From positions 44,070-108,069 of the forward strand of contig JAURVB010014517.1 of the NCBI GenBank assembly GCA_033002965.1: a stretch of DNA of 64,000 bases. Reading direction: 5' to 3'. The notes under the pieces are model-generated. The model was given only the letters and a program-made list of their open reading frames with translations. It was not told where the DNA came from and made no database searches. The number at the start of each line of letters is the position of its first letter. Position 1 is the first letter of the stretch. This document shows positions 12,361 to 25,299 of this stretch, one piece after another. This DNA comes from Piper betle (lineage: Eukaryota > Streptophyta > Magnoliopsida > Piperales > Piperaceae). Both the position numbers and the translations under genes were made by a program.

Positions 12361-15300
12361 ATTTTTAAAAAATAATGAAATTTGAGCAGAATTTTCCCAG
12401 CCCAATTTATATTTTATTTTTTTAAAAAAAGGGCCACAAAGACAATTAAAGGTTGCGTGTGTCCGCTTGTTTCCAACACGCGGCCCTTAATGACCGCTTA
12501 TTGGAACATCATTGAAAGGGGTGTCCGTGTGTGTGCACACAACCTTTGCATGTGGCAGCCCCACCGCACACCGCAGCTGGCCTATCACCGCCCCCACCTA
12601 AGTTCTATACCACCCTGTCACTACCTCGCTTTGGTTGCATGCTTCATATTGCACTTGAGTTGGGTTGTTATATATGGTATCAGAGATAATTTAAGATCAA
12701 GTGTATAATGGTTGGGTAGTTTGGATGTGGCTAGGCCTGACATAATTAGACATTGAGGGTAAGAATTCCGATGAAAGAATTTTTTAATGTAGGTAAGTTG
12801 TGATATTCCCAAATTAGTTCTATGTCAAGACCATGTATTGCTCTGATATATTAGCGAGGATGGTTATAAATTTTCAATTTAAGGTAATAATTTTGAAAAG
12901 ATAACTTAAGCCTATTATATTATTACATTGGGACATTACATACCTATGAGTGTAACAATATATTTCTTCTCTTAGTTCATGCTACATTTTCATATATGAC
13001 CATTTGAAAAACTTTAATATAAAATTGCTTAGTTAATTAGTTATAATTGTATCGTTATTTTAAAAAAATTTCTATCTAATATGAAGATGCTACCCTTTTC
13101 AGATTGGCTGAGGTTGCGTGTGTTAATGGGAAGTCTGAGTATAGCCTAGAAGGTACTGTCTAGAAGGTACTGTCTGTGCACTAAATGGAAAAATAAATAA
13201 AAATAAAAAATAAAAAATAAAAAAATAATTTGTGACGTTCTAGAGTGGATGGCTTGCAATTGTCCGTTTTTTTCTAATAAAATTCTTATTTTGATTGAAG
13301 GAGTAGAAATTTGTTAAACCTCCTTAATTCTTGATGCTCTTTGCGATTATAAGTTAATTTTTGTCATTCATATCTTGGAATAATTGTTTTAAATTTAGTT
13401 AGGAAAGAACGAGGAACTGGGCAGCTGATAAGGAGGTCCATTGCCCTACAGATTTGGGAGGCTTGTGTTGGTCCTGGCTAGAGGTTGAGGAGATGGAAAA
13501 GGCAATGCATGGAGTCACATCTAATTCTATCTTATCTTCTTAATTCTTTGTATGTAGTATTACTTTCTCTGCAATTGGAACACTATTCACGATTAGGACC
13601 ACCTTTCTTGTCCAAAGATATTGCAATTAGAAATGGATTTAGCCTGGTCACCCTCCATTTATTGGTAGTTATCTGGTAAATCCATTTTGTCATGGTTATG
13701 ATTAATTAAGTTCCACTTGGGTATTATTATTAATTAATGGTGTACAATTTGTGACTTGTCACATGTATGCCCATTGAACTGTATACTCTTTGTCTGGTGA
13801 GGAGATATTTCAATCAGTCAAATTAGATGCACCATTTGGTGGAAGTTTATATAAGTTACATGCATTTAGTAGAGAAATACATTGTTTTCAAATGAAGAAA
13901 TGCAAAGGTCAAGGTACACTTAATGAAACCCATCCCTTTTTTTCAAAGGCTAACAAAACCCAACTAGATTAACCAAAATTATAGTACTCCTATATTTAAT
14001 CACAACAATAGCTTGAGCCAATTAGTCACGAGATTGTAAAATGTAACAAGCTAGTGGCAAAGTTCTACATATCATTATCTGATTTAAGGGTTGACATGAA
14101 AATAGTGTAAATAAAATTCATATGAAATAGAAATAAAATAAGATGAAATAACGTAAAAAATTTTCAAAAATTCTTATATATTTAGATAATAAGAAAGTAA
14201 GACGAAAATAAAATATTTTTTTACAAGTGAATCTTCCTTTGAATGTGCCACCTAATTTTTTTTAATTTTTTTCTGTTTTTCTAAGAAAATATTACTTTAT
14301 AAAATTTTTATATAAATTTATTTTGATTAAAATTAAATTTTTATTTGATTAAAGTTCAAGACATCCAAATATAAAAGAATTTATGACCTCCAAGTCTTAT
14401 ATTTCCTTTATATAATTTTAAAACAACCAAACAGACCCTAAAATATATGTTTGATAAGATAAATAATTATTAGCTTTGAAATTATTGGGTCTTTCTCTCT
14501 TGGCTACTTGCATATATACATGTACGTACGTATATGTTTGTGTGTGTACATTTCATCAATTTGTCACTACCATGCAATCTTTAATTTGGTACATTTCCTT
14601 ACTTTTGTGCCTCTTGCAAGTTGCAACAAGACTTCCTAATATTATACGACCTCTATTCGTTTGATATTAATTAATATACATGACGTCTCTTACTTAACTT
14701 TAATACATATGCCTTAACTCTAATGGTGATTAAAATGTGAATAAAGGCCGTTTTTATCTGCTGACTTAAGCCATGTTGTATCCTCCACTTGAGCTTTGTT
14801 TTATGCTTGGTTTGTAAAATGGTCGGCCACACATGGACGTAGGTGACTTGGAAGGGGACAAATTTGAGAGATGGCCATTGATTTTTATCTCAAGAGAGCA
14901 TAGTAAAATAAACTCAAAAACTTGAGGCAACCTAATTAGATTGAAATGCATATTTTTTACATTTAATTAAGTGCTGGCATGTAACATATTCATTGTTATT
15001 CAAATAAGATAAACGAGATATGGATGAACAAAGAGCTTGTCAACGTACATACCGCCCATTGATTTGATCAGACCGACAACTGGGTCGGCAGGAAATCTTG
15101 AAATGAAGAATGAGTTGGTATTGTCTTATGGTTTGGTACTACATATTCTGTTCTTTATCGCATTGCCAGCCTTTGAAATGTACCTTTTCCTCTTAATAAT
15201 AAACATTATACACCAAATATAATACTTGGTTTTCTTGGTATATAAGCCTCATTATAACCATCAACTTGGAGAATTTATCAACCCAAGCTCATGGATTGAG

Positions 15301-17081
15301 TTGGTTGACTTCCTATATTACAGATTTATGGAAGGTGGCATTTGCTCAGAATAAATAGATGGCACGGTGTCCTCTTCCTGCCACCGTACAAGATCATCTA
15401 AAAGGCTTATCAAGTGGTGTACTAGAATGGCTTTGAAAATAAAAAAATGTACTCTAATGCGCCTGTATGCTAATCTATTTCTAACTATGTTGGTCTTTTT
15501 TAAAAAAAAATAAAGATAGGCTTTTTTTTTGTTCATTATTCAAAGAAGTTTTACTTTAAGAAGACAAGCATCCTTGTGTTTGTGTAAGACCAAATTTAGA
15601 GCACGTACGAATATATAAAAATTCTTTCTTTTAGTTAGTTTAAAAACGTGGAATCTATAGGTTAAACAGCTAAAACAACTGATTCAAGCTAGTTACGTTC
15701 TACATGCCCTTTAATTAAGCAATGAAGAAAAATATTTTTGTGTACTCGTACGTGCTCAAAATTTCGACTTGTTTGTGTTTGAACCTTATATTAGTTTTGT
15801 TTAAATTTAGATTTAAATTTAATTGCATCGAGTGGATCCAACAGCCATTAGTCGACTAGGTGTCCATGTGTAGCAAGTCTCATTGTATCAATTATACCAC
15901 ATACATATTTATGTCTTCTTTTTTTTAACTTAAATTAGGATTTAGATAATTACAAATGGTACAAATTTAATAGCTGAATCATTTTTTGACGTCAACCATC
16001 ATCTTTTGTTCAAGCTGGGGATCGAAAATGCACCCGGCAAAATTATAATACATAATTGTGTGTGAGGTCATAATTAGCACGGTTTAAACCCCTCTAACTG
16101 GCATTTCTGGAAGGGTGTGAAAAGAACCTATTTATGCCATCAAATTGCATCATTAGACGAATTCTTTATGCATGTATTTTATGTTAATCACAAACATCGA
16201 CCATCATTTATGACTTTGGGAGGAAGTCAAGAAGAAGGATAAGCAAGGAGTTAACAGTTTTGCTTTGATTTTCTTTGTCAAACGTAACGCTGCGTAGATA
16301 TCTAGTCAAATGTTGGATAAAAGATAAAACACCAGATTTATTTTGGTGTTGTGAAAGTCAGCTTTGGAGCTTTATTATATTGACGACGGTATCATAGAAA
16401 AGAAAATGAAGATTTCAACAAGTTTCCTCCACAATTACGGCTACAGCAACACACCATAACTTTATAAGTACACCATGCATCATATGATTTGACAAGATCT
16501 TGGAGCCAAGCTTTAAGTAACCGTTTAGTTTGACAGTCGATAATTGTTGCTAAGATATTTTCACATTCATGGTACAACTTGATTGCTTGTCTTGAAGAAT
16601 CCGCAACTTGAACTGCAACGAAAGCAATGTTCTTACCAGAAAATGTTGATCAGTTGTTCATGGTAGTTCATCTAGCAGTCTAATTTACCACGCATAACTT
16701 TCCCGTTATTCAACTGACCAAGTGCTCAGATTAGAATAGCATGCATGGATTTCCGCAAACCATTCCCCTTCCAAGTATTCTAGACAAATTATCTTTCACC
16801 GTTTCAACCTAAAAACGCAACCATCTACACCATATAAACTGTACATATTAATTCAATGCGCCGTCGCATTCACACCTGAAAACAAATAAATTGTACAACA
16901 CCGGAAGCCAAGTGAACGAACTTCAAATGGCAAGAGACTAATACAAACCCGTTGAACGGTTGAAGCAAGAAATAACAGGTCGTTGATTTCTGGCACATAC
17001 ATGCTATTATAGATCAATTATAACAAGCAAAAGTTTGCTGCAAGTCAATGTAAAGTGCACACCATGGTATCTGCCTAGCTT
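12361..17081. other. Intergenic, no supported gene
   Basis: Mostly AT-rich. A segment near 14430 ends in ACCAAACAGACCCTAA, a common end sequence of plant MITEs. The minus-strand frame at 16392-16640 looks protein-like (see findings) but is not recognised. The last few hundred bases before 17082 would hold the ARPC3 3' UTR. Confidence 0.4.
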
Positions 17082-19585
17082 TCAGGAAATAATATTATTC
17101 AGAAATTTTCTCTTAGCAAATGCCAACCACCACTTGTTTGGAGTACCATTCGGCCTGTAAGCACAACTCAGCAATCTCCCACTCGTCTCCTCCCTTATTT
17201 GCTTCAAATAGTTACGGAATAGCTCTGCAATCAAGAAAAAGAAACAGTAACTACTTGATCTGCGAGAAAAGGGAATTTTGATATGCTAAGTGACCCTTCA
17301 TGGACTCAAGAGACAGGAGACAGAAGGTGGTTATAAGAGATTCAAATGACAGCCTACAAATTTTCCTTCTACCATAAATCCAGTGGTCCTCCAATCAACC
17401 CCATGAACTAAAGCATTTGGCCACGCAAAAGGTGTTAATAAATGACCAGAGAATAATTCAAGTCCTCAAACAGGTTTAGGACTCTCATAAGAGATGCCCC
17501 TTGATCGCCTCCTCTTCTAGAGAAAGCCCATGAGGCCTACAAATAGATTTTTGGAAAACATCCTAAGTGAATGCAGAAGGGAGTCAATTCTCCCGAAAGA
17601 CCAGGATGAGATTGCATATCTGGCCAAGGGTCAATTTCTTTTAACCCAAAGAGAAACATTGTGTCATGGGCCTTAGGTGCTCACCAAAATAACAAGCCAT
17701 TTTAGTAGACTTACAACTCATCCTATATAGTACTCACCACCTAATCCCAATCTTGATGTGGGATTAAGACCTGGAACACTACAAACCCATGTCCCATACC
17801 ATAGGCTTGTAACACATTGTTCACCTATTAATTTTTGTATTTAGATTTTAGGAAGTTGAAATTCAATGAGAAGAAGAAGCTTGCACAAATTCACAACCAA
17901 AAAGTAGATACCTGCTTCGTTTGATGACTGAGGAGGAACAAAGAGACCAGCAAAAGGGAAACCAGTTTCTCCAGGCACAGGGACATCTTCAAGACCAAGA
18001 TTGATGATAGCTTTGGTACCCTCAGCCAAAGTTCTACACCCTTCCAATCTCTTAAGAGCAACATTTATATAGTATGTCAAATAGATGAGAAGCTTGTCAG
18101 CCGAGCTTTTGATATCGAAATTTCTAAAAAAGACATTGGCGCGAAAGAAGCTGATTGCCTCATCAACAATATCAATTCCATCTGCAATAAGGTTTGTATT
18201 AAGAAAGGGAAAGTTTGTGTAGCAAAAATTTAGTTTAACCATGGAAAGAAAATAAGAACCACCTTGCTCCGTAGCTGGAGCAGGACCCTTAATATGACTT
18301 TTTAGAGGTAGAAGAGGACATCCACATGCTTTATCAATGCCTTCTTCATCAATGAAACTTGAGTGATAAACCTGCATTCATCAGGATTCAAGAATACATC
18401 ATGCCAAAAGTTTTTTTTTTATAAAAAAAAAAGAGTCTAAAAGCTAGCATTTTTGTGTTCAATGAATGTAACATCGAACAACTAGTACAAATTCATGCAA
18501 TCCTAAAATAGTTGGACTAAGAGGAGAAAATAATGAAAAATGATAACATCAGAAACCAAACTAACATAAATCAGAAAAGGATAAGTGTTTTAAAGAAGCA
18601 ACCAAGGCAGCTTATAGTTGCGCCATTTTGACAATATAGAAGTGAACATTTGATTCAAAATGATGGACATCAACAACATAAATATGTAAGCATATATATA
18701 CTAAAAGGAAAACCAAATTGAAGAGGAAAAGCCGCGGGTTCATAATCAATGGAACCAAAAATACAAATTATGACCAGCACCCTTGGTACTAAAACCTTTT
18801 CTACTTCCATCTTTATTAACTATCTTAAAATTTGACACATTATGACATAATCCCATTACATTGCATAAACCTACGGCAGTAAAATGTTCTAGTTACAGAT
18901 AGTAAAATCTATTTATAAATCTGAATAATGCTATGCAAATTACCATCCATTGCATGTTAATGCAAGCAACTCCAACTACACCTTCAACAGTTTGGATCAA
19001 AAGCAAAAACTTACTTAAAATGCACAAGCGTTTGGTGCAAGCTTCATCCCTGACAGGGAAGAGCTCGTAAGGATGGCATGTCATTGCAACAAAATCGTCA
19101 AACGAATACAATTTTGATCCTAACCAATGAAGTATTTCTGACAGGAAAGAGTTAGGGCAACATGGAATTGAATGAGGCATTGCAATGAATTCCTGAAACG
19201 AATACAATTTTGATCTTAACCAACATGGTGTTAATTTTTTCAGGTTCATCTAATAATTGAGGAATAATAAGGTATTGTAATTACTGCACATAAGTGAAGT
19301 TGGACAACCTATTGCGAATAATATTGACGCCCATCAGGAAAGGCAATGAATGAAAAGTTTGACACACACGACACCACAAAACATGGAACGCATGCCAAAT
19401 TACCCACTCAAAAATAAATAAATAAAAATTTTAAAAAGGCATTTTTAGCATGATCTAACATCCAATCCACTTTTATGCGCTTGGTACAAATAAAAAAACA
19501 AATGTCATGCACAATTGAGCTAGCAATATAGCAAACTACACCGAAAATCTAATGGCAATATTCATCCAAGGAAGTGTTGTACCAT
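17082..19585 (-). CDS. ARPC3: Actin-related protein 2/3 complex subunit 3 (ARPC3)
   Basis: p21 subunit of the Arp2/3 complex, which nucleates branched actin filaments in the cytoplasm (SCAR/WAVE pathway in plants). Exons on the minus strand are ATG only at 19585-19583, then 18371-18263, 18181-17912 and 17224-17082. Together they give 174 residues plus stop, the usual plant length. All joins keep frame. Diagnostic stretches are YHSSFIDEEGIDKACGCPLL, LPLKSHIKGPAPATEQ, DIVDEAISFFRANVFFRNFD, LGLEDVPVPGETGFPFAGLF, and the conserved C-terminus RPNGTPNKWWLAFAKRKF. The start was chosen because plant ARPC3 begins M-V-Y-H-S-S: exon 1 ends exactly after ATG at a GT donor, and exon 2 begins GTTTATCACTCA after a CAG acceptor. 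An in-intron ATG at 18377 would instead give M-Q-V-Y. Intron 1 is about 1.2 kb; the next two introns are 81 and 687 bp. No defect is visible. Confidence 0.95.
19045..19230. repeat. Imperfect tandem duplication inside ARPC3 intron 1
   Basis: Two copies of about 100 bp lie head to tail. Each has CTGACAGG(G/A)AAGAG, then GGCAT...TTGCAA, then AAACGAATACAATTTTGATC and TTAACCAA or a variant. On the minus strand both can be read as protein (WLxSKLYSFxxFxAM twice), but the peptide is not recognised and the region is intronic for ARPC3. Confidence 0.6.
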
Positions 19586-19790
19586 GGCTTGGCTTTCCTT
19601 CCCGCGGGAATGCGTCCGAGACGGAGCGCCTCCAGAGAACGGAGAGGGTAGGGGGAGGAAGAGGGAAGGCGACCAGGCGGGCCGAGAAGGCGGCAGCTGG
19701 GGGAGGGAGACGGCAGGCGGCGGCGGGGAATCGAGAGGCAGATCGCCCGCGCGGTAATTTTTTTGATAAATTTTAATTTTATAAATAAAT
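19583..19790 (-). promoter_or_regulatory. ARPC3 leader exon (GC-rich 5' UTR) and core promoter
   Basis: Bases 19583-19755 are a GC-rich island with pyrimidine-rich minus-strand sequence typical of plant 5' UTRs. It ends at the ATG|GTACAA donor. Just upstream (minus strand, near 19775-19785) lies an AT-rich TTTATAAAAT motif at a fitting distance for a TATA box. The exact transcription start is not known. Confidence 0.55.
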
Positions 19791-20200
19791 TTCATTCTTG
19801 AGATGGATTAAGCTTACGGAGCAAGTGTAATTGATTGCCTCCAGTCATTTAAAAATATTTATTATTATTATTTATTAATTTTTTGATAATTTATTATTAC
19901 TGTAAATATGTTTATTGTTTTCTTTACACTCAGTCACCTACTTTTAATCGTTTTGATCGAGTATAAATAGTTAATATTAGTTAATTTTAATTAACCTTGT
20001 GCAAAGATTACAAAATTTCATTATATATTTACATAAAATTATTTTTTAATAATATATAATAATATAAAATTACAATTAATCATATTATTAATAATTTTTT
20101 TATTTATATAAATAGATAACACTAAACTTTTATTATAAAAAATAAAAAATTACTTTTAATAAAATGATAAATTAATAACGAGATCTATGGAGGTTTTGCC

Positions 20201-20719
20201 TAGGGTTGCTAATTGAGCCAGCCAGCTCGTGAGCATTTAGCATTCGGTTCGGCTTGACTCGACTCGAAACTCGACATTTAAATACTCGACTCGAACTCGA
20301 ATCTTACGAGCCGAGCTTGAGCAAGGTCGTGTTCGACTCGACTCGACTCGGTTGTAACTCGAACTCGACTCGTAGTTCTACTCGAACTCGACTCGATAAA
20401 ATAATATAATAATATAGTCTTTATATTATATTTTATTTATATATATATATATGAAATATAATAATAAAGAAGATGGTAAGTATTCACCTTGATGACTTCA
20501 AGGTTGTAGGTTTAAACTACATTGGCCTCATTTATTTTTAAAGTGAGGTACTTTTGACTTTTAATCGAGCCGGTTTCGTGCTAATAAACGAGCTGGGCGA
20601 ACGAGCTCACAAAAATTAAACAGTTTAAGTATATTCGAGCTCGAAAGTTTCAAACTATTCGAGCCGAGTTCGAACACATGTTGAGCTAGGCTCGCTCACT
20701 CGCTGAATTAGCACCCTTA
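20201..20719 (+). mobile_element. Non-autonomous hAT element (519 bp) with 8-bp TSD
   Basis: Flanked by perfect 8-bp direct repeats GTTTTGCC at 20193-20200 and 20720-20727. The ends are imperfect inverted repeats: TAGGGTTGCTAATTGAGC on the left, and TAAGGGTGCTAATTCAGC on the complement of the right end. An 8-bp duplication and these terminal repeats are the hAT signature. The interior is packed with ACTCGA/CTCGAA words and an AT-rich centre. There is no coding capacity, so movement would need a transposase supplied by another element. Confidence 0.88.
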
Positions 20720-20727
20720 GTTTTGCC

Positions 20728-21476
20728 AGTATTGTTAAAATAAAAATGACGTGGTTAAATTTATTATTATTTTTAAATAATAATAAAATATTTAATTATT
20801 TAATTTAATTTAATTTAAAACGGCCGGTAAAACTATAACCTACCAACTACTTGCAACCCTAACGAAGATATTGTCTAAAGGTGCATTAGCGTATTAATGG
20901 GGCTGGACAAGAAATAGGGATTCAATACCTCACGTGAGTAGTTTTGTAAGATTGGTGGGTGCCTGTGTGAGGGTGGGTCAGGTCCTCATCGGTATGAGTT
21001 TGGTTGTGTTTACCTAAACCAAACCTATTATTTAAAATAAATTTATAAACCAAACTCAATTATTTATTATTTAAATTTCTTCTTGCAATTCCAAACCTGA
21101 CCCAGCCATTTATGATAAGTTGTTGGGTTTAAACAATTACTAATTTAACTATTCAAACTATATTTTTAGAAAAATTATTAACATTTTATAATAATAATAG
21201 ATATTCTAAAAAAAGGAAAACTGTATATAGTAAATATATCAAATATATAAATGAGATATTTGATAATTATATTGATAAATTATTTTTATAATTTAAGAAT
21301 TGGGTATTGAGTATCGAGTACTCATTATTTTATTACCAAATCCGACTATTTAAAACTTGATATCCTTCTCTTCTAAACTAGATCTTATTATTAATTATCC
21401 AAACCCTTATTATAGGGTTTAGTCGAGTCGGGTACTTGTGAGGCTTGGGTGTATAAGTGGGCGCAGGGGATTGCTA

Positions 21477-21513
<37 letters not shown>

Positions 21514-22570
21514 TGATAGAGTATAATAATTTAATATCTTAAACATAAATTCTTTAAAGATTTTTTCAAGGATGGTAAATGACAACTTTTTGCCACAACA
21601 TATCTGTGTATTGGTAGGTTAGAATCATAGTTTTAAACTCTTTTTTTACTTTAAAAATTTTTCGAGTCAACTCCAATCTATAGTTTATTGAGTCAAATTT
21701 CACGAATAACTTCATAGTGACTTATTTTATAATTAACTCCCTCAAATTAACTTATAAAAGTTATTAAAATATATTATATTTCTTATATATTAGTTAAACC
21801 AATAATTTTAAATAATATAAATTATATATTTATCAATCTCAAGTGTCAAAAGAATAATATATAATAATTTCATAAAATTATTAATTTACATTATTACAAA
21901 TTTAATATAAATGACTCCGAGTTGATTTGGAATTGGAGTCAACTCCACTCTTTGACTTACTAAGTCGTGTCTAAATTTCGAGTTTTTAAATTATAATTAA
22001 AATTTGTCATCTATTAGAATGTCTTTTGGGGAAACTATTTTTATGTGTGTAAGGAAGTACCTTTGTTTGTTTGCCTTCGTTATTGTTATCAAAGACATAA
22101 AATTAGAACAATTAAAAAATATGTTCGATAGTGTTGGCAAAATTCAAAACCTAATAGGAATTTTTCTGAAATTATCATAAAATGTTTAGGAATAAAAAAA
22201 GATCAACTCTGCTTTTTACTTTCTTACGCCCACGCCCAATGCCCAATAGCTACCTCTACCCATCTCTTTTTACAGTTGTCTACAGCTCTTCTCTTCATCC
22301 GCTCATCTCTTTTTGTTCTTCATCATCCTGCCATCTCCTCTCCCTCTCTAAAATAATGTAATTTACTATGCAAATTTTAATGACTTTTGTCACTTTATAA
22401 CAAAATTTTCTCACACTTTTATACAAACTTTTTTTCGAAACTGAACGCACTATGATGAATTTTATATAATAACGATTCACTAGATGTGCTAACATTCTTC
22501 TCTTGATCACTTCTACTTTATTTCTTATTGCAAAAATTTATATGGATTTTCCAATATCTTCGTTCTAAAA
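20728..22570. other. AT-rich intergenic DNA
   Basis: No gene recognised. It contains an (AAT)n microsatellite at about 21476-21513 and long AT-rich tracts. Confidence 0.5.
21476..21513. repeat. (AAT)n microsatellite
   Basis: About twelve uninterrupted ATA/AAT units. Likely length-polymorphic. Confidence 0.9.
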
Positions 22571-22579
22571 GAATTCTAT

Positions 22580-23475
22580 CCATGGTTCGCATGAATCGGA
22601 ATCGGATTTTCCAAGGAGTCGGAATCGAAATCGGAATCGGTCTGAATCGGCCAAGAATCGGTTCAGTTGAATCGGTCCAAATTAATTTAATCGGTCATAT
22701 ATAATAATTTGACAATTTATAATATAAATATATTAAAATTGGGTATTGATGTTATTTTGATATTATTCTGTGTATTATAGTTTCTGATATTTTTAAATAT
22801 TTTTAAGATTTTTTAAATTATTTAGAATTAATTATTATTTTTGACTCGAGTTAGACTCGAGTCAACTTTTAATTACGAGAATGCCACTCTTTACCCCCGC
22901 CGCCGCCGGCCCGGTCGGCGGCGAGTCTCGCGGCGGCGATGTCGGAGGATGTCGGCAGCCCGGTCGGACGAACAGTCGGCGGCCCGCAGCCGGCGGCGAG
23001 CGGCCCGGAGCCGGCGCGAGTCGGCGGCGATTCGTGCGTCACAGCCCGATTCGGTCCGGCCACACGTCGGCGGCGACGTTGCGAGGTCGGCGGCGAGGTC
23101 GGTAGCCCGGTCGGCGGCGAGCCCGGAGTCGGGGAGCACGGCGGAGGGCGGAAACGGGGCGGCGGCGGGCGGACGAGCGGCGGCGGCGTGGGGGGAGCGG
23201 GTTTGATTTTAGGTTTTAAAATCCAAATTACCATTTTACCCATGCTTAAATAATTTAATAAAAATCATACCTAGGGTATTTTAGTAATTTCATAAAAAAA
23301 CCGATTCCGATTTAAATCGGCCGATTCCGATTCCGAGTTAAATCGGTCGGAATCGGCCGAACTCGGCCGATTCGAAACCGACCTGAGTCGGCCCCAAAAT
23401 CGGATCAGCGCGATGCCGATCCAATTTAAATCGCGATTCCGCACGGAATCGGCCGATTCGTACATCATAGATTCT
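22580..23475. repeat. AATCGG-type repeat with CpG-rich core, copy 2
   Basis: Begins CCATGGTTCGCATGAATCGG and ends with a loose inverted counterpart (complement: CTATGATGTACGAATCGG). AATCGG words fill both ends. An AT-rich arm ending in TTTTAATTACGAGAATGCCAC leads to a core at 22880-23205 made of reiterated GTCGGCGGCGAG-like units and extremely rich in CpG. Open frames in the core (up to 124 codons, both strands) are low-complexity Arg/Ala/Gly/Pro shadows. It shares part order and arm homology with the copy at 10.7 kb. Confidence 0.65.
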
Positions 23476-24292
23476 ATCTCCCTACGTTGTCAGATGCAAT
23501 TCACATATCTGGGCCTTGGATTGACGGATGCAATTCACATTCATGTGCTCCAATATCCCTCCACCCACCTATCATCCCTTCAACAACTCTTCTATTAAAT
23601 CAAGCAATGTACATGGAGACCAATTAAACTTGCATAACAATATCAACATTAAACAACTTAACACTCCAGGGTATCCATATTAGACCCGAGCTTTCATCAA
23701 CCTTTAGAGATATGGGATCTCTTTTCTCCACCTACTTTTATCTTATCATTCATCCGACTACATCGTGGTTACCGGGTCTACTACACTTAGTTGTCCCAAC
23801 CACTGGAAAAGAAAAGAAAAAAGGTCGCATAGTTACCAATTGTTGATACAAGCATGCCAAGGTTGTCACTGCAATTTTCCATGTGTTTTATCAGTGAAAG
23901 TGATATGGGTCAAAAGTCCAAACCTTATCTCTTCCAAGCTTGCAGAAAAATCTGCCCACCCAACACGCTTAAGGCCAGGAATTTGATCCACAAGGACAAC
24001 CATGTCGGGTCAGTTGGTGGGATTGTTTAATGCAAAGGCTTAGATATGATGATAAGAAGATCATAAATGATAAAGCTACAAGATCATGAGAGACCAATAG
24101 ATTATACATTATTGACGTTGGGTTAGGAAGGTTTGATTCTAACTTCTACGCATTGCTTAGATCTGAAGAGAGAAGGATCGAGGGGACATGAAGCTCTTGA
24201 ACTTCCTTGGTGGCATGCCTAACATGGTTGGCAGCGGGGTTAGTGGGATTTCTGGCTCTCTTCCCTCTTCTCCTTGTTCTTCTTCCGACTCT
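23476..24292. other. Intergenic, probable 3' flank of the OXS3-like gene
   Basis: No coding region or element recognised. The part adjacent to 24293 presumably holds the 3' UTR of the minus-strand gene. Confidence 0.4.
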
Positions 24293-25299
24293 TCAAGGAT
24301 CGAGTCTGGTGGGCAGGAGTTGGGGCATGGAGATGTTGAGTGAGCTCTGGAGGCCTCTTCTGGAAGAGGATTTGCAGGCCATGAGCAGCCTCCTGCGCTT
24401 GTTGAAGGGGTTCTCTGGTTTGGCCAGGTCCTTGGAGGCTGCCTTAGCTATGTCTGATAGGCTGGCGAAGGACTTGGACTTGCCGGTGAAGAAATCTGAC
24501 AGCCCTCTTCTGGAAATTCGCAAGGAAGAAAGGTTCATGCAAGATTATAATTACATTAATCCTTCTATGTGAAATAACTTTGATTGATCATGATATGATC
24601 ATCAAAAGAGCATCCATGTTATCTGATCGCAACAATCATCCATTGAATTGAAGAGAAGCAACCTATCATTTCATGTACGAATTCGTAGATCAATTTATCA
24701 ACAATAAATAATCTCGTTTGAATTAAGAAGGAAGTTGTTGACAAGGTCTGGTCAAGTTATTCCCAACTAAAACTGCATGAATCCATGAAATCCTAGAATT
24801 AATGATCTAAACCCCTAACTCCAAAAACGCCATTTACACGAGACATATCCAAAGCAATCAACTTTTGGAAGATCACAAGTATCAAAGCTAATCCATATCA
24901 CCCCCACCTAGATCCAACCCGAGAGGAAGAACAGAGACAAAAGCAGGAAACACACGGAGACAAATCCATAGCAGAAAACTAAATTAAACAAGGAGGAATG
25001 AACAAACATTACTTGATGGGCAAGGACTCTTCAAGAGCTTCCAAGCTGGCCAGCCCACCTCTGTACTCACTCTCCACCTCCTCTCCCTCCCTCTCCTTCC
25101 CCTCGCCGGAGCTCTCACTCGGCACGCCGATGGAGGAGCTCCCTCCGACGTCGACTCCTCCCCCGCCGCCCTCATCCCCGCCGGCGGCATGAGCTGGCCA
25201 CGAACTCCTGCGACGACCCATCTCCCCCGTACCCCACCGTCGGCCCCCCACCACCTCTCTGAACACCATAGCTACCCGCCAACTCAACCGATCAAACAA
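24293..25299 (-). CDS. OXIDATIVE STRESS 3 (OXS3)-like protein
   Basis: Member of the plant OXS3/O3L family. By family knowledge these are small nuclear or chromatin-associated proteins that raise tolerance to heavy-metal and oxidative stress. Exon 1 is 25299-25013 and exon 2 is 24509-24293, giving 167 aa; an in-frame ATG at 25269 would give 157 aa. The splice join CCCATCAA|GTAATG to TTTCCAG|AAGAGG reconstitutes the family core SLPIKRGLSDFFTGKSKSFA with S-L-S-D following. C-terminal to this lies KDLAKPENPFNKRRRLLMAC, whose KRRR is a likely nuclear localisation signal. The N-terminal half is acidic and Gly/Ser-rich, with the SSSIGVPSESS motif common in this family. Exon 1 is strongly GC-rich while the surroundings are AT-rich. 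The 503-bp intron and intact frame suggest a functional gene. Which ATG is used is uncertain. Confidence 0.88.

Noticed and set aside
17841..18377. ARPC3 as a single 178-codon exon starting MQVYHSS
   Set aside because: It reads through two introns (the KLNFCYTNFPFLNTN and IYFLVVN stretches) and loses the conserved C-terminus. Splicing gives the canonical 174-residue protein.
22869..23253. Several 74-124-codon frames on both strands (Arg/Ala/Gly/Pro-rich)
   Set aside because: Overlapping frames on both strands in a GC-repeat core; low complexity with no domain. They follow from the absence of AT-rich stop codons.
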